This document shows positions 1-10,640 of a DNA stretch of 64,000 bases, in pieces. The notes below the pieces were generated by a model. The model worked only from the letters and a program-made list of their open reading frames with translations. It did no database searches and was not told the DNA's origin. Position 1 is the stretch's first letter. Every line of letters starts with the position of its first letter. Position numbers and translations under genes: made by a program. The stretch lies in NCBI GenBank assembly GCA_019055375.1, contig JAHQIW010007200.1, forward strand, positions 186,001 through 250,000. Reading direction: 5' to 3'. The stretch is from Parelaphostrongylus tenuis. Taxonomy: Eukaryota > Nematoda > Chromadorea > Rhabditida > Metastrongylidae.

Positions 1-299
1 ACAAACAGTCGATTAAGGAAGGTATCATATTACAATGCAGAGATGTACATGCTGTGATATTGAAACCGATTGATCAAACAAATACATCTTTTGAAAATAA
101 TATTGGAGATATGGTGAGCTAAATTAGTACATAAAAACAGTGAAAAATGCAATAGAAATACGATTTTATATGATACCGAATAAAATTAAAGAATGTTTTG
201 TTTCTCATTGTTCCGTGTGCATCAATTCGGCTACTATCAAACACATAAACCCAACCTGATATTTCTGTAATATTTCAGTATCTGCTCAAGACTTTGTAG

Positions 300-535
300 T
301 TGAGCAGGCCGTGGCTGAGTGGTGTGATGGCCGCCGCGGCGCGGCGCGAGGCCTATCCCCACTCCCAACACTCTTCAGCAGTTATTAACGGACGCCCTAT
401 GGTACGCCACAGTCAGGCTGTCCTCGAGATTGTAATGAAGAAACAGACGTGCTCAGCCAGTAGTCTGCGACGTTCGAAAAGGCGACGAAAAACGAAGCGA
501 GTGCTAGGAGTTTTAAGATCCGCATATTGATTTAA
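300..535 (+). repeat. tRNA-derived SINE-like repeat, family S2, GC-rich copy
   Basis: It begins with a tRNA-Ser/Leu-like A-box region (GTGGCTGAGTGGTGTGATGG) and runs into a conserved body ending near a TTTAAGATCCGCATATTGA tail. The same body occurs in reverse at 4420-4600, 10385-10625 and 15105-15300. This copy has a short run rich in GCCGCGGCGCGG just after the head, which makes it stand out in the AT-rich surroundings. The open frame across it is not conserved in the other copies, so I do not call a gene. Confidence 0.55.
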
Positions 536-574
536 AAAATTATGAAACGGATCAAACGAATAATAAAAGAGGGC

Positions 575-1460
575 TTTTTCTGCTTAGGAGAAAAAAAAAG
601 AAAAAGCGATCTCAATCACTAGAGAGAAACTTTTTTTTAGAAGTGTTAGCAACTATTCGAAAGCTGAGATATGAAGCTACAACCCCACGTGACCGGTTTT
701 CCAAACATCCACGCTGTATCATTCAAATCAAAGTCATGTTCCATAGTACCACGTTTTCTTCTCTTATCTCGCTTACATTTCGCTGGACAAAACTTGAACC
801 CTAAAGTGAAGCAGTCCAACTGAGGCCCATGCTCTAACAAACTCAAAAGTGTGCTTGCTTTTTGAAAAGCTCTTTTGATCCTTGGATCTCCTTTGGTCTT
901 TTGATTTGTGCTTTAAGCCTCGCCGGACAGAGCACCTTCTTAAGACTATTAGTAATCATCTGATAGGGCAATGTTTCCTGATTCTGGTTATGTGCTTATT
1001 TCTGGAAATACGGTTAACGGAAGAACTAAGATCTAGTTTCATATTTTTGCAATATTGCATGGAGGCTATTTTACAAGACGAAGGCCGTGGTAAGGGACGT
1101 AGCAGAGACGGGCGAGGCAGGACGATCAATATTTTGTTATATATCTAGGAATTTTTCCTCCGCATTGAAAGAAACTCTAGATAAAACGATTTACTAAATA
1201 CTACAAAAATACCTCTACACAGTGATAAGCTTATATGCTTCGAGCGAATCATACGCATGATAAAAGTGAAGACAAAAGGCGAGTGTGAAACATAATTTTT
1301 GGTTTGGATGCTACAGCGCTATCAAGGAGTGTTTTGAAAAACCGGTGACTTGGAGCTGTAAATCCTAGTCTCAGCTTTTGAATGATAACTAACACTCCTA
1401 CAAAAAGTTTCTCCACAGCGAATCAAGTTGGACTTTCATTTGTCAACTCCCAATCAGAAA
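575..1460. mobile_element. Long-TIR MITE copy 1 (Mutator-like, non-autonomous)
   Basis: The ends are imperfect inverted repeats built on TTTCTGATTAG-type termini, here TTTTTCTGCTTAGG at the left and CAATCAGAAAGAACC at the right. The inner arms also pair (for example the GGTTTTCCAAA region near 700 with its counterpart near 1340). It is about 890 bp, the same size as the copy at 58348-59237, which has a clear 9-bp target duplication. No transposase is encoded. The central part carries a cluster of purine-rich and C-rich words (GGGCGAGGCAGGACG) shared by all three copies. Confidence 0.65.
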
Positions 1461-1464
1461 GAAC

Positions 1465-2000
1465 CTAAAAAAGCTGCGGATGAAAAGGTCAATACATGGT
1501 CCATTGTTAGATGATACCTATGCAGCAGATCAAAATCGAAATTATCCTAATTCAAACAAAATGAAGTTGTAGACCACCAGATTTTCTCTAATGTCCATTA
1601 TTATGAGTATTCCGCTTCATTATATGCATTTACCAGCATTCAACAGCTTTCTCTCTCCACACAATTTCGGTCATATACTTTGATTAAAAGCGTGACTGAA
1701 TCTAATATAGTTTTCAAAGGAAAAAAACCCACTATCATCGATTGGAACATAATCTATATCAATAGAGATGTTTTCAACATGTTATGGTCTTTATTTCCAT
1801 AATGAGATTTTAGCTGTGGAGCATTGAGCATTTGTAGTCTTTTTTCCGCCGAAGTTCCTATTTCAAGAGTAAGATGCAATGAACTATTCCGATTTTGTTT
1901 AGGAGAAAGCTACACTGTTACGGAACATATCTTCCATGTACATGGGTGCTGCGATTATGTTATATGAAACAAGCTAAACAAATAAATTGGTTCTATTAAC
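1465..2000. other. No gene recognised
   Basis: AT-rich sequence with no convincing open frame, repeat match in this window, or RNA signal. Confidence 0.5.
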
Positions 2001-2649
2001 CTAAAATTAGTTGTACGAATCTAAAGTTTCTTAATGTAGTGGTCGCAAATTTTGCTTCAGGGAAGCAAAATAAAGATCACTCCGCAAAATTACACACAGC
2101 CCTACTCATGTCAGGCAAGGCAGAATCTCTTCAATAGGTTTTCTCAGGTTCTTAGGAACCGGCTAAGGTCTCTATTGCCTATATTCTGTATTTCACAAGT
2201 AAAGCGACCATTTGTTATAGAAGTAGAATTGAGGGTACCGTCATAATTTTAGCCGCATGCTTGTTTCACAAATGAAAAATAAGCGGACCATTGTTGGATT
2301 ACCTATTGGATCGTTTTCGTTATGAAAAAGACAAATTTCGAACGTACTTTATATCTCGATTTCTGGATACAAAATTCCTTAACTGCTCTAGTGGTAGGTC
2401 CGAGACATTTCTTTATCCGCAGAATGTGAAACTATTAAGCATAGTATGCACTGTGAAGGAGAACACATTCGAAATTTTCGTTCTCCCCAAAGTGTAGATT
2501 TCAAAGAGGATGTAAAGTCAGTGTGTTTTCCGCAAATTTTATTTTTTTTTTCTTCAATCGAAAAATTTAGTCAATAATCTCCAATACTCCTTTTCATTTC
2601 ATTTGGTAGAAAACAATATCTCGTCAAGAATTGTTTTAGCACTTAAGAG

Positions 2650-2885
2650 CAAAACATAGCTACTAGTGAAGCCTCCTGTTATAAGAATTATCTATCAGAA
2701 CAAATTGGTATCTAAAAAAAGACTCCATTAGCAAAACATAGACATAAAAACCAAACACTCTTTGCAAAAAATCGTAATAAAACTCTGCTAAATTCTGTAT
2801 TATATCCACGCATTAAATCTTTTTCGACGCACCTCTGCAAAATCAATCCCTCTGCTGCACCACTGAGTGGAAAAAAGCTTTCTTC
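2650..2885 (+). repeat. Diverged direct repeat shared with 30085-30305
   Basis: Both copies carry the same ordered words, for example AGACTCCATTAGCAA against AGACTCCATCAGCAA, CGCATTAAATCTTTTTCGAC against CGCATTAAACCTTTTTCGAC, and TCTGCTGCACCACTGAG near the end. I see no coding frame common to both. It may be the edge of a larger duplicated block or an old non-autonomous element; its boundaries are not sharp. Confidence 0.6.
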
Positions 2886-3484
2886 TATCGCAATAATTAT
2901 GTTTTATCATCAGCTTATCCAACACAAATCATTACACAAACCATCAGTCAAGAAGGTTACTCTGTGTTTCAGATCCGTACATCAAATCTAGAGACGATTC
3001 GTTGTCTTACTGAAGTGATTTTCTATTTTATTACGCTATCACACGTATGTAAATAATGTTTAATTTTATGCTATTCACTCGATGAGATTTTTGTAAGAGC
3101 ATGTCAATTCTCGTCATTCCTCACATCATCATCGTTTCAATCATGTGTATAAGCGTCCTCCACTTTTTTTGTCAGAAACAATGAGAAAACGTCGTATTGG
3201 AAGTGCGAAGGCAAAGATATGTTTGTTCTCAGTCAGTTTTCTTTCCCCTGACTTTGTCACCCACTCTAAGATTGTCCGTTCCAAAATCTATTTAAGCTCT
3301 TGGAGGTGAAAATTAGTTCACCGGGATTAATCTACATAGCTTGTCAGGTAATTGATGCATTTCAGCAGGCTAATCAAAGCAGAAGAGACCTTCTATCTGG
3401 ATATGCAATGCAATAGATTTTTAAATACTCTTATCATTGACTGTTTATATACACCTCGCCCAAAAACACTAAAAAACTGATATT
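2886..3484. other. No gene recognised
   Basis: AT-rich sequence without a recognisable gene, RNA or repeat. Confidence 0.5.
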
Positions 3485-3785
3485 CTGATAACATGATAAC
3501 GTGTTTTGAGACTTTTATGGGGTCTGGTAAGGCAATTTTACAACTAAACGGCTGTTAGACTCTGGTCACTGCAGTGTCGGGGGATTTGTCACTCGACATG
3601 CGGTGGTCCAATAATTAGGCTCGATTTCTTCATAAGTAGTGGTATATCTCCAGCGATGGGTCGGTTGAGCCGAAAGGCACCGTGCTACTGATGGGCCTAC
3701 GAGGACGAAACAGCAACTGTTTAGCACTCTATGAGTGACGTACCAAACCTCATAAAAGCCTCAAAACATATTATCATGTTATCAG
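3485..3785. mobile_element. Hammerhead-bearing inverted-repeat element, family F1, copy 1
   Basis: A 301-bp element with terminal inverted repeats. It starts CTGATAACATGATAACGTG and ends with the complement of that (…AACATATTATCATGTTATCAG). The repeats extend inward through a TTTTGAG-CTTTTATG-GGTC block. The right arm contains a degenerate hammerhead motif at 3682-3727. The same family occurs at 56301-56647 (two opposed hammerheads), as a right half at 35111-35217, and as an interrupted copy at about 55358-55893. There is no coding capacity. Confidence 0.65.
3682..3727 (+). ncRNA. Degenerate hammerhead ribozyme motif (F1 copy 1)
   Basis: Stem I is intact (GTGCTA pairs with TAGCAC). The GAAA box, a CAG/CTG stem III and a GTT cleavage triplet are in place. 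The CTGATGA core box reads CTGATGGGCC, so the conserved A9 and one stem II base are lost. Probably inactive; recognisable by comparison with 35116-35161 and 56562-56609. Confidence 0.5.
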
Positions 3786-4375
3786 ATCCCTAATACTTTT
3801 CTAGATACACATCACAATATGCGTGAAATGCGAAGCAGCTTTTACTTACAGGAGCCATATTTGATACCGTTTTGCGTTTTTAGGGATCGTTTTGGACCCT
3901 TACATAATCTCTCTGAGCTTTCTACCGTGCACAGAGAGACTGTGTAAGTGCCCAAAACGAGCCTAAAGGGCAAAACAGCACCAAACATAGCTTTAGTAAG
4001 GAAAAGCAAGTATGTCAGCAAAAAGAACTCTCTTTTAGCAATGACCCAATTAGGGAAAAAGGGAGTGAAATATACAGAAGAAGTAGATCAAAGCACGCTA
4101 TATTATCTAAGTAGTACAGAGTGCACTTATCATATTTTGTTACTGAGGACAGTATCAAGAACTATGAAGTAAATGTACTGAATCTGACTGTAACAAAATT
4201 GGAATAAATTGAGTTCGAGAAATCCTTATGCTCTTTAAGCTTGTGATGGCTTCTGCTTCTACCGCTACGTGTGTACTGCCAAGTAGTTGCCATTGACACT
4301 TGAAAAACTGATCGCAATATGTCGTGGAAAGGCAAGATTACAAAATACATTGAAACTTGACGATTTTTATTTCCT
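3786..4375 (+). repeat. Segment duplicated at 35215-35760
   Basis: This 590-bp block follows the F1 element and matches, in the same orientation and order, 35215-35760. Examples are TTTCTAGAT-ACACATCACAATA, GCTTTAGTAAGGAAA, TATTATCTAAGTAGTACA and GCCAAGTAGTTGCCATTGACA. Short open frames in both strands are broken differently in the two copies. Because the F1 right half is also shared, the duplicated unit is larger than one transposon. Confidence 0.7.
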
Positions 4376-4419
4376 ATTTATTTCATTTGATCCGTCTCTC
4401 AACTATTCATCTTTTTTTC

Positions 4420-4640
4420 ACAGTGCTGATCCCAGTACTTCTAGTAATCAATCCGTTTCCTTGTCTTCTTTTTGAACGTCGTAGAATACTGATATTCCAT
4501 AGGGCGTTTAATGTTGGCTGCCGAAGGTGTTGTAAGGTGGGGAACAGCCCGTGTAACGGTAGCGAGCGTCACATTAACTCGGTCACGTTATCCTTCCTCT
4601 CCAATGTGACCATTGACGTGCATACCTTTGTATAAAATTC
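4420..4640 (-). repeat. SINE-like repeat, family S2 (reverse copy)
   Basis: The block from CTGATCCCAGTACTTCTAG through GAACGTCGTAGAATACTGA matches 10400-10460 and 15110-15200. In those copies it ends, on the complementary strand, at a tRNA-like head. The head here is worn (around 4560-4600). No gene. Confidence 0.5.
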
Positions 4641-6046
4641 TCTAAAGCACTGGAAGTCTCTTATATCATATTTTTCCAGGTATTCGTACTATCGTGCATG
4701 TATTGGTTTGATTGTATAGCACGCAATTGCTCCATCGATGCCAATACGGATTGCGAAAGACCATGCTAGACTTTGGATCTTTTTGCTGTTATACACACGT
4801 TTTGACTGTACATTTTACTTCTGCTCATTATTTTGGAAAACTTTGGTATGCGTCATTTTCAATTTATGTTTACGGACGCAGCATGACAGACACTTCCTCG
4901 TTAGTACGCCCTCTTGATCGCATAACTTTGCGACTTCAAAATATTATGGATCACTTTTATACATCCGCCCATGGAACATTGTTTGCTTAACTCGCCTTTG
5001 CGCAGCACTCTAAAATTGCTCATTTTCATCATCGCATGAGCAGCAAGTTATCTACATTGAAAACTAAAAACGCATTGATAACTTTTAGCCCAAAATTTCG
5101 TGAAGATCAAGACATTTGCAAGAAAGTTTTTTTCTTGCTTCTCCTTTTTCTTCTAGGATGTGTTGATTCCTCACTGTTTTGACCGTGAATCTGCACAGTT
5201 GTTCTGTCCTCATCATCTTTCTTCAATAAATAACCGTAAAAATTCTCTGAACTCACTTAATGGTTGTCTGAGGATATCTTGAAATTCACAGAGCTTTGTA
5301 TTACTAGAAATTAATGTATGAAGTCTTCTATGCCTTAAATGATGGCCATGCCTTTCTTTTGTATTTTTTGCCTACTTTCTTTTGTGCAGTTGTGCATATT
5401 CCTGCAATTGCGTTTTTTGTGGTCTACGTTTCGCCCATGTTCATCTGTGCTTTTCAGACAGCTCCATTCTTTGTAACACGCCTGAGAGAGAGGTGGCGCA
5501 AGCACCTCGATGGTACAGTAAAAGCGCACAGCCGCGTTAAAGATCGTCGCCGTATAAATTCATTAGTCCTCGATGTTTTTCTCGTCTCTTAGTATTCCTG
5601 TCGCTATATTTAACATCTCTCGCGGCTTCCAAAATCAACTACGCTGTAATAAATTTGACACTGTGAGCTCCCCTTTTCCCACCATTTACGGTGCTGTGCT
5701 TCAGCACCGTGTTTGCAAACACGACGGAATTTTTCCTTGGAATTATTTACTTTTTGATTTATTTACATTTTCGGTGAGATTATTTCATCGTTCCGCAATC
5801 GTTACCTTTGGGGTCGGAGAAAGGCGCCGCACAGCGCACAAGCATGACTGTTGGTTGTAAATATTGCACAATCGGTGAATTAGCAGTCAAATCAGAGCTG
5901 TGCTTCAACCCGAATGTTTCTTAGTGAATCGTGAAAATGAAGCACTCAAAAAATCAGCGAAACGATTGTAAATTGAAAAACTTTGAAGAGAGCTTCGAGA
6001 CTACCAAAACTAAAAGAAAGACGTGAAGTAATTTCTCACACAACAC
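4641..6046. other. No gene recognised
   Basis: Contains several short open frames on both strands, some with hydrophobic stretches (for example plus-strand 5314-5592). None has a family signature, splice context or a conserved counterpart elsewhere in the window. Confidence 0.45.
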
Positions 6047-6678
6047 TTGTTTCTAATCAATAATGAAATTGGCGCTGCACCAAAATGTAAAACGACACCG
6101 GAATTGAAAATGTGTTTGTAGCATGCAGGATCGGAGATCTGATGATGCCATAAATAATTTAAGACTCCAGAGAAGAGAAATATTTGGAATGATCACATCA
6201 GCAGCGGGAATTCGGCGCGGGCTAATCAGATAAGGCCCCGCTGAAATGTGTGTGGATGAAGGCATGCTTAATCGGCAGAGATTGCCTATAACGAAGAGAA
6301 TATTGCAAAGAAATGCGCCTTAAAAAAGGATGAGTCGAGCGGATTAACATTAACATACGTTGCATAATAGAAACACGATGATGATAAGGTGGATGATGAA
6401 ACTTGTAAAGTTCAGAAGTTGGTCGAAGTAGAAAGCCATAGAGCTAATGAAGATTGCGATTAAAGGTAATTCATCTGTAAAAAAATCGGTATTAGAGAAA
6501 TTTACTATAGCTTTAATTTATTTTAGATTCATCATGAGGAAATTCAAACCCTCTGATATACACGCGTCTGTTGGGAAGCACATGCTGCTCAGTGACACGC
6601 TGTTCAGTTAAGTGTATGAGACGAAATAACGGAGAGATTGTGCAGAAAAACTGCAATACAGTACTTAATGTAGGGCAT

Positions 6679-6727
6679 GGGTCTCTGACGAAGAGGACGA
6701 AACCTCCGAAACACCGGTGTATGTCCC
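6679..6727 (+). ncRNA. Hammerhead ribozyme motif, 5' repeat of F3
   Basis: The core CTGACGA, a stem II (GAGG/CCTC), GAAA and a loop-less stem III CACC/GGTG are followed by the TA cleavage doublet. Stem I (GGGTCT against TGTCCC) has two mismatches, so activity is doubtful. Compare with 6945-6992, where stem I pairs fully. Confidence 0.55.
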
Positions 6728-6944
6728 TGGCGTACAACCTCGCTTAAGCTTTAGGTATTTTTGTTCTGGAATTATTTTGAATGTTTATTGCGAGGTTTTG
6801 AAATACAGTCGAGCCATGAATCAATTTTGTTATACCAGGCGAGATCCATCGACTGAGAAGTGGATGGAGCGGTGTCATTGCACACGGTGCCATCACCACA
6901 TAAGCCTCCCTCCTTGCTACAATGCAGGGCTTAATGTGGGGCGT

Positions 6945-6992
6945 GGGTCACTGACGAGGAGGCGAGACCTTTGAAACACCTGTGTATGGCCC
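6945..6992 (+). ncRNA. Hammerhead ribozyme motif, 3' repeat of F3
   Basis: The order is stem I GGGTCA, core CTGACGA, stem II GGAGG-loop-CCTTT (two outer G-T wobbles), GAAA, stem III CACC-TGTG (partly mismatched), TA, and stem I' TGGCCC. Stem I pairs over six positions with one wobble. All core nucleotides are present, so this copy could fold and cleave between 6986 and 6987. Confidence 0.65.
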
Positions 6993-7134
6993 TGGAATAC
7001 CAACCTCGCTTAGGCTTCAAGCAATCTTCTCTAGAAAAACTTTCAAGTTTGCACTCTGAAGTTTTGAGATTTCATGTCAGTCATCTTCCACTTATAAGCT
7101 AGCACTTTTTTTGTTGAACTTACTTTAGAACCCG

Positions 7135-7215
7135 GAATCGGACATCCCATATAGATCCGACAGCAAATTTGGTGAGCTTCTACAATTGTTTATCAAATGG
7201 CAATTTTGTCCGCAG
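7135..7215 (+). pseudogene. Inverted fragment of receptor exon 2
   Basis: Plus-strand sequence GGAATCGGACATCCCATATA through GCAAATTTG, followed by the GTGAGCTTCTAC donor and intron start. It matches the 3' end of exon 2 and intron 2 in gene C (43130-43230). It abuts the minus-strand intron of copy A, so the locus has been rearranged by an inversion. Confidence 0.65.
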
Positions 7216-7219
7216 ACCT

Positions 7220-8660
7220 GCTTAGTGGTTTGTTCACATCATGAACCTTGGAGGAGACTTTCCTTCTGTTTTGTCCCTTCCTTTTGACGTCTACTGGTGA
7301 GGAAATAAGCTTGTGCGTGATAGCGCGATTGAATCGAAAACTAAATTTCGAACCGTACTTGGGTATTTGGTATCAAATGAGCTAAATGTGTTGCATGAGG
7401 ATCGAACTACAGCTTTCTTCGCTTTTCGAGCAACTCATTCGTGTTGTACAAGATGCAGTCGCCCCTTCTGGGTTGAGCAACTGAAGCTAACTCGGCGCAC
7501 CTTTTTACTCCTTTGACAAGCAGCTCGTAGTTTTAGGTCGGACCATCCTTCATCTGTCAGCCACGGTTGGATAAGATTTTGTCTAGAATGTTCTCGTCGC
7601 AGACGGTTTGACGATTCCTTTTTGATCGACGACATACTTTCTTTTCCAGCTTACGGCTGAATAGTATATTTGCTCGAAGAAAGCGGTGATCAGACCTAGT
7701 ACAGAATGATGGCACTCCGGTTGTGTCGAGCAGGCACCATCTTCGGGTGGTAAATGTCTGGTCGATTTCCGCATGCGTCGTGCCGTTAGGTGCCTCCCAT
7801 GTCCATCGGCGGTGTTCTTTGCTTTCAAAAAGTGGACTCCCGTGGAAGAGACGTGCCGAAGACAGGATTCCGGCAAAACTGTTTCCATTTTCGTTTCTTT
7901 CTCCTATTCCAAATTTTTCATTCCTGTATTTGCTCTCGTTAGTCATTCCTAATCTGGCACGGAAGTCTCCGACAACCAATTTGCAATATGCTTTAATATT
8001 GCGGATAACTTCTTCCAAGTGATGGTAAAAAGCGTCCTGTTCGTGCTCATCAGGTGCGCCAGCTGGTGAATAACAGTCAATGACAGTAATTTCAGTACTA
8101 CCATTTAGTTGTACTCTAAGAATAGCAGGCGAGGAGAAAGGATTTCGTATGAGTCGCTGAGATGGATGATGAACAAATGAACGACAAAGCCTACGCCTCC
8201 GACATTTCATCATGACACCTTTTCTCCGCGATGTACGAGTGTGCCGTTGTTCAGTTGATGTATGTCGTTCTTCCTGGTTTTCGTTTCTTGTACGGCAATT
8301 AGTGAAATTTCTTGCGATTTGCTGCTCTAAGAAATGCGTGAAATTCGGCGTCAGTGGAGAGTGTTCTTGTATTATACGTACAGAGTAGAAAGCAATCTTC
8401 GTGGCGTGTCGGTTGCGCATTTTACAGATCCGGCCCAATGGCGTCCAGAGTATCCTTCGAATCCTACGTACTTCGTGGTTTTGTGGTCTTTCACCGGTTT
8501 TTCTCGCTGCCTGACGCCGTAGACCGAAGCACCGAGTGTAGGGGTACTGAGACTGACCTTATAGCTGGTTGTGCAGATCCATATTCCTTGGATTCCTGAC
8601 TTAACGTTCCAAAGGCGTTTTCGCCTCTTCAGATCTTAATGATGTCGTTCCCTAAAAATT
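7220..8660 (-). pseudogene. RTE-type LINE, 5' part with APE endonuclease domain (family R2)
   Basis: Minus-strand remains of an RTE retrotransposon ORF2. The longest open piece (8438 to 7557, 293 codons) covers the apurinic-type endonuclease that nicks target DNA. Visible motifs are TVIDCYSPAGAP, the metal-binding VVGDFRARLG (GDFNA class), and RSDHRFL, with the catalytic SDH. The N-terminal part is in a scrambled frame. Downstream (7560 to 7230) it runs into the linker before reverse transcriptase, which matches 27995-28260. No reverse transcriptase remains. The sequence around 8600-8660 belongs to the 5' part of the same element. Confidence 0.75.
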
Positions 8661-9049
8661 TGTTCGGCATCCGGTCCTAGCAGTCGGAGTTCTTTGCAAC
8701 TGATTCGGAGATGGTGTTGAAACCGAATCAATAAACAAAGTAGGAATGAATGAACATAGCTGATTGACCGATCGGGAATGTTCTAGGGTCAAAAAGACGC
8801 TTATGGTTTTGACAGTGTCGTTACCAAGAAACATCTTTCTAGCAACGGATCCGTTGGTCAGAATTCCTAATAGTTGATTCGGAGAATAATAGAATATACG
8901 AACATAAGAGATGTATGAATCGAAATAAATAATCAATAGAAAGGAGAGAGTAGTTAACCGACAGCTCATGGGCGGTGCCGCAATTTGTGATTGAAGAAAA
9001 AGATGAAATTTGCGAAAAGCACACTGACTTTACAACCCCTTAAAAAACT
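8661..9049. repeat. Short repeated unit linked to RTE family R2
   Basis: Two related sub-blocks (around 8690-8780 and 8860-8960) share TGATTCGGAGA, a short GAAT-rich word, and a CGTTACCAAGAA/TCGTTCCC-type lead. The same arrangement occurs once at about 12310-12430 and in reverse at 27480-27560. It looks like a repeated fragment of an R2 element rather than a gene. Confidence 0.4.
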
Positions 9050-9544
9050 ACACTTTAGAACAGCGAAGATTTTAGACATGTTCTCTCTTCACAGTGCATG
9101 TTTTGCGTAATAATGTCAGATTTCTGCAGATAAAGAAGTGTTTCGGACCGTCCATTAGAGCAATTCAGAAATTCTGTATCCAGATTTTCAAATATGCAAT
9201 GCCTTCGAAATTTGTCTTTTTCAAATCAAAAACGATCCAATAAGTGGTCCAACAATGGCCCGCTTCTTATTCACTTGTGATACAAGCATGAGCTAAAATT
9301 ATGAGATATTCTCAATACCACTTCTTTAGCAAATGGTCGCTTCACTTATCAAATGGAGATTATAGAAAATAGAGGCCGTAATCATTTGACTTTTTAAGAG
9401 CCTGAGGAAACTTATGAAAGAGAATCTGCATGATGGGAGTAGGGCTGTACGTAATTTTCGGAGTGATCCTTATTCTGCTTCTCTAAAGAAAATTTGCGAT
9501 CAATACATTAAGAAACTTTAGTCAATCGAAAACTGACTAGACGA

Positions 9545-10345
9545 TACAGCTCCAAGTCACCGGTTTTCCAAAACACCATTTTATAAGGCTGTAGCATCTA
9601 GACCAAAAGTTATGCTTTCACACTCGCCTTGCTTTCATTGTTATTATACGTATAATTTGCTGGAAGCGCAAAAGCATATTAATGTGCCGAATTTTCGCAG
9701 TATCTTAGTAAATCTTTTTGTTTGGAGTTTTTTTCAAAGCGGAAGCAAAATTCACATTTGAATGATACTAAAACGATCGTCGTGCCTCGCCCCACCCCTG
9801 CCCACGCCTTCTGCCACGGCCTTCGCTCTGTCGAATAGTCGCTAAACAACGTTGCGTAAGATAAAACTCAGTGTTATTTTTCTTCATAAACCGGATTTCT
9901 AGAATGAAAGCGCATAGCTAGAATTCCTTAGAATGACAAAAAATTACGTTATTAGATGATTAGTAACAGTCTAAAGAAAGAGCTGTGCCCGGCGAGGTTT
10001 GAAGCACAGATCAAAAGACCAGAGAGATTGAAGGCCAAAAGAGCTTTTCATAAAGCAGACACATTTTTGAGCTCTTTGAAGCTTGTGCTACAGTTTGAGT
10101 ACTAGCACTCTAAGGAGCATGTTTTGTTCAGCGAAATATAAGCGAGACAAGGGATAAAACATGTGCTTTCATGGAATATGATTTTAATTTGAATGTTGCA
10201 GCTTTATAAGGGGGTGATTTGGAATACCGCTGACGTGGGACTGTAGCCTCATGTCCCAGCTTTCGAATGGTTGCTAACACTTCTGCAAAAATTTCCTTTC
10301 TAGTGTATGAGATCGGTTTTTCATTTGTCCCCTCCTAATCAGAAA
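9545..10345. mobile_element. Long-TIR MITE copy 2 (left end truncated)
   Basis: Reverse-orientation relative of 575-1460 and 58348-59237. The right terminus CCTAATCAGAAAGAAC is present; the left terminus is missing at about 9545. The central GCCTCGCCCCACCCCTGCCC block and the paired TGTCTGGCGAGGT-type words are shared with the other copies. Confidence 0.65.
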
Positions 10346-10384
10346 GAACTTTTCCGTTCTTTATTTAATCCACTTCACAGTTCT

Positions 10385-10640
10385 TTTTTCAATATGCGGA
10401 TCTTGATACTTCTAGTATTCCACTTCGTTTTTCATCTGCTTTTTGAACGTCGCAGAATACTGGCTTAGCACGTCTCTTTCTTCATTTGAATTTCGAGGAC
10501 AGCCTGGCTGTAGCGTCCTATAGGGCGCCCGTTCTCGACTGCCAAAGAGTGCTGGGAGTGGGGAACAACGCCGCGCAGTGCCGCGACGAGCATTACACCA
10601 CTCAGACGCGGCCTGTTCATCTACAAAGTTTCGAGCAAGT
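10385..10640 (-). repeat. tRNA-derived SINE-like repeat, family S2
   Basis: Read on the minus strand it starts with a tRNA-like head (GTCTGAGTGGTGTAATGCTC) and ends in the conserved tail AAGATCCGCATATTG. It is the IR1 partner of 300-535. Open frames on both strands are incidental. Confidence 0.55.

Larger units (their letters stand above)
1..2520. repeat. Left arm of large inverted duplication IR1
   Basis: This stretch reappears in reverse complement at 9050-10960. Matching landmarks are the segment around 60-120 against 10830-10890, the GC-rich unit at 300-530 against 10390-10640, the MITE at 575-1460 against 9545-10345, and 2000-2510 against 9060-9500. The arms are diverged by many substitutions and small indels. 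The stretch 1465-2000 is not obviously present in the right arm. I see no gene in the arm; the short open frames inside it are not conserved between the two copies. Confidence 0.75.
6653..7032 (+). mobile_element. Direct-repeat hammerhead element, family F3, with 9-bp target duplication
   Basis: A 380-bp insertion flanked by AGAAAAACT at 6644-6652 and 7033-7041. The sister copy D has a single TGCAGAAAAATT at the matching place (about 36881-36895), which is the empty site. The element is a near-dimer. About 85 bp around 6653-6745 repeats directly at 6921-7015, and each repeat contains a hammerhead motif. Between them lie about 175 bp with no open frame. This LTR-like layout with a ribozyme in each repeat resembles retrozymes and the terminal repeats of Penelope-like elements, but it has no coding sequence. 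Confidence 0.7.
6047..7128 (-). pseudogene. Chemoreceptor pseudogene A (Srg-superfamily, 3' half)
   Basis: Minus-strand remains of the receptor family seen intact at 17922-22469. Exon 5 is whole and open (6474 to 6359, 116 bp, same length as in genes B and C), with an AG acceptor and a GTATGT donor. Exon 6 begins at 6240 and keeps the family pattern (SFQIFLFSGVLNYLWH, then GAAPISLL). It carries two in-frame TGA codons, about five and sixteen codons in, and the C-terminal donor is disrupted. The intron upstream of exon 5 is recognisable up to about 7128, where it stops abruptly against an inverted piece of exon 2, so exons 1-4 are missing. The intron holds a hammerhead-bearing insertion (6653-7032). 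Copy D (36287-38010) is its closest relative here. Confidence 0.75.

Noticed and set aside
300..530. 76-codon arginine-rich open frame on the plus strand
   Set aside because: It lies across a tRNA-derived S2 repeat. The inverted copy at 10390-10640 does not preserve the frame.
5314..5592. Plus-strand frame with hydrophobic stretches that could suggest a receptor exon
   Set aside because: No match to the receptor exons in the window, no splice-site framing, and an overlapping minus-strand frame.
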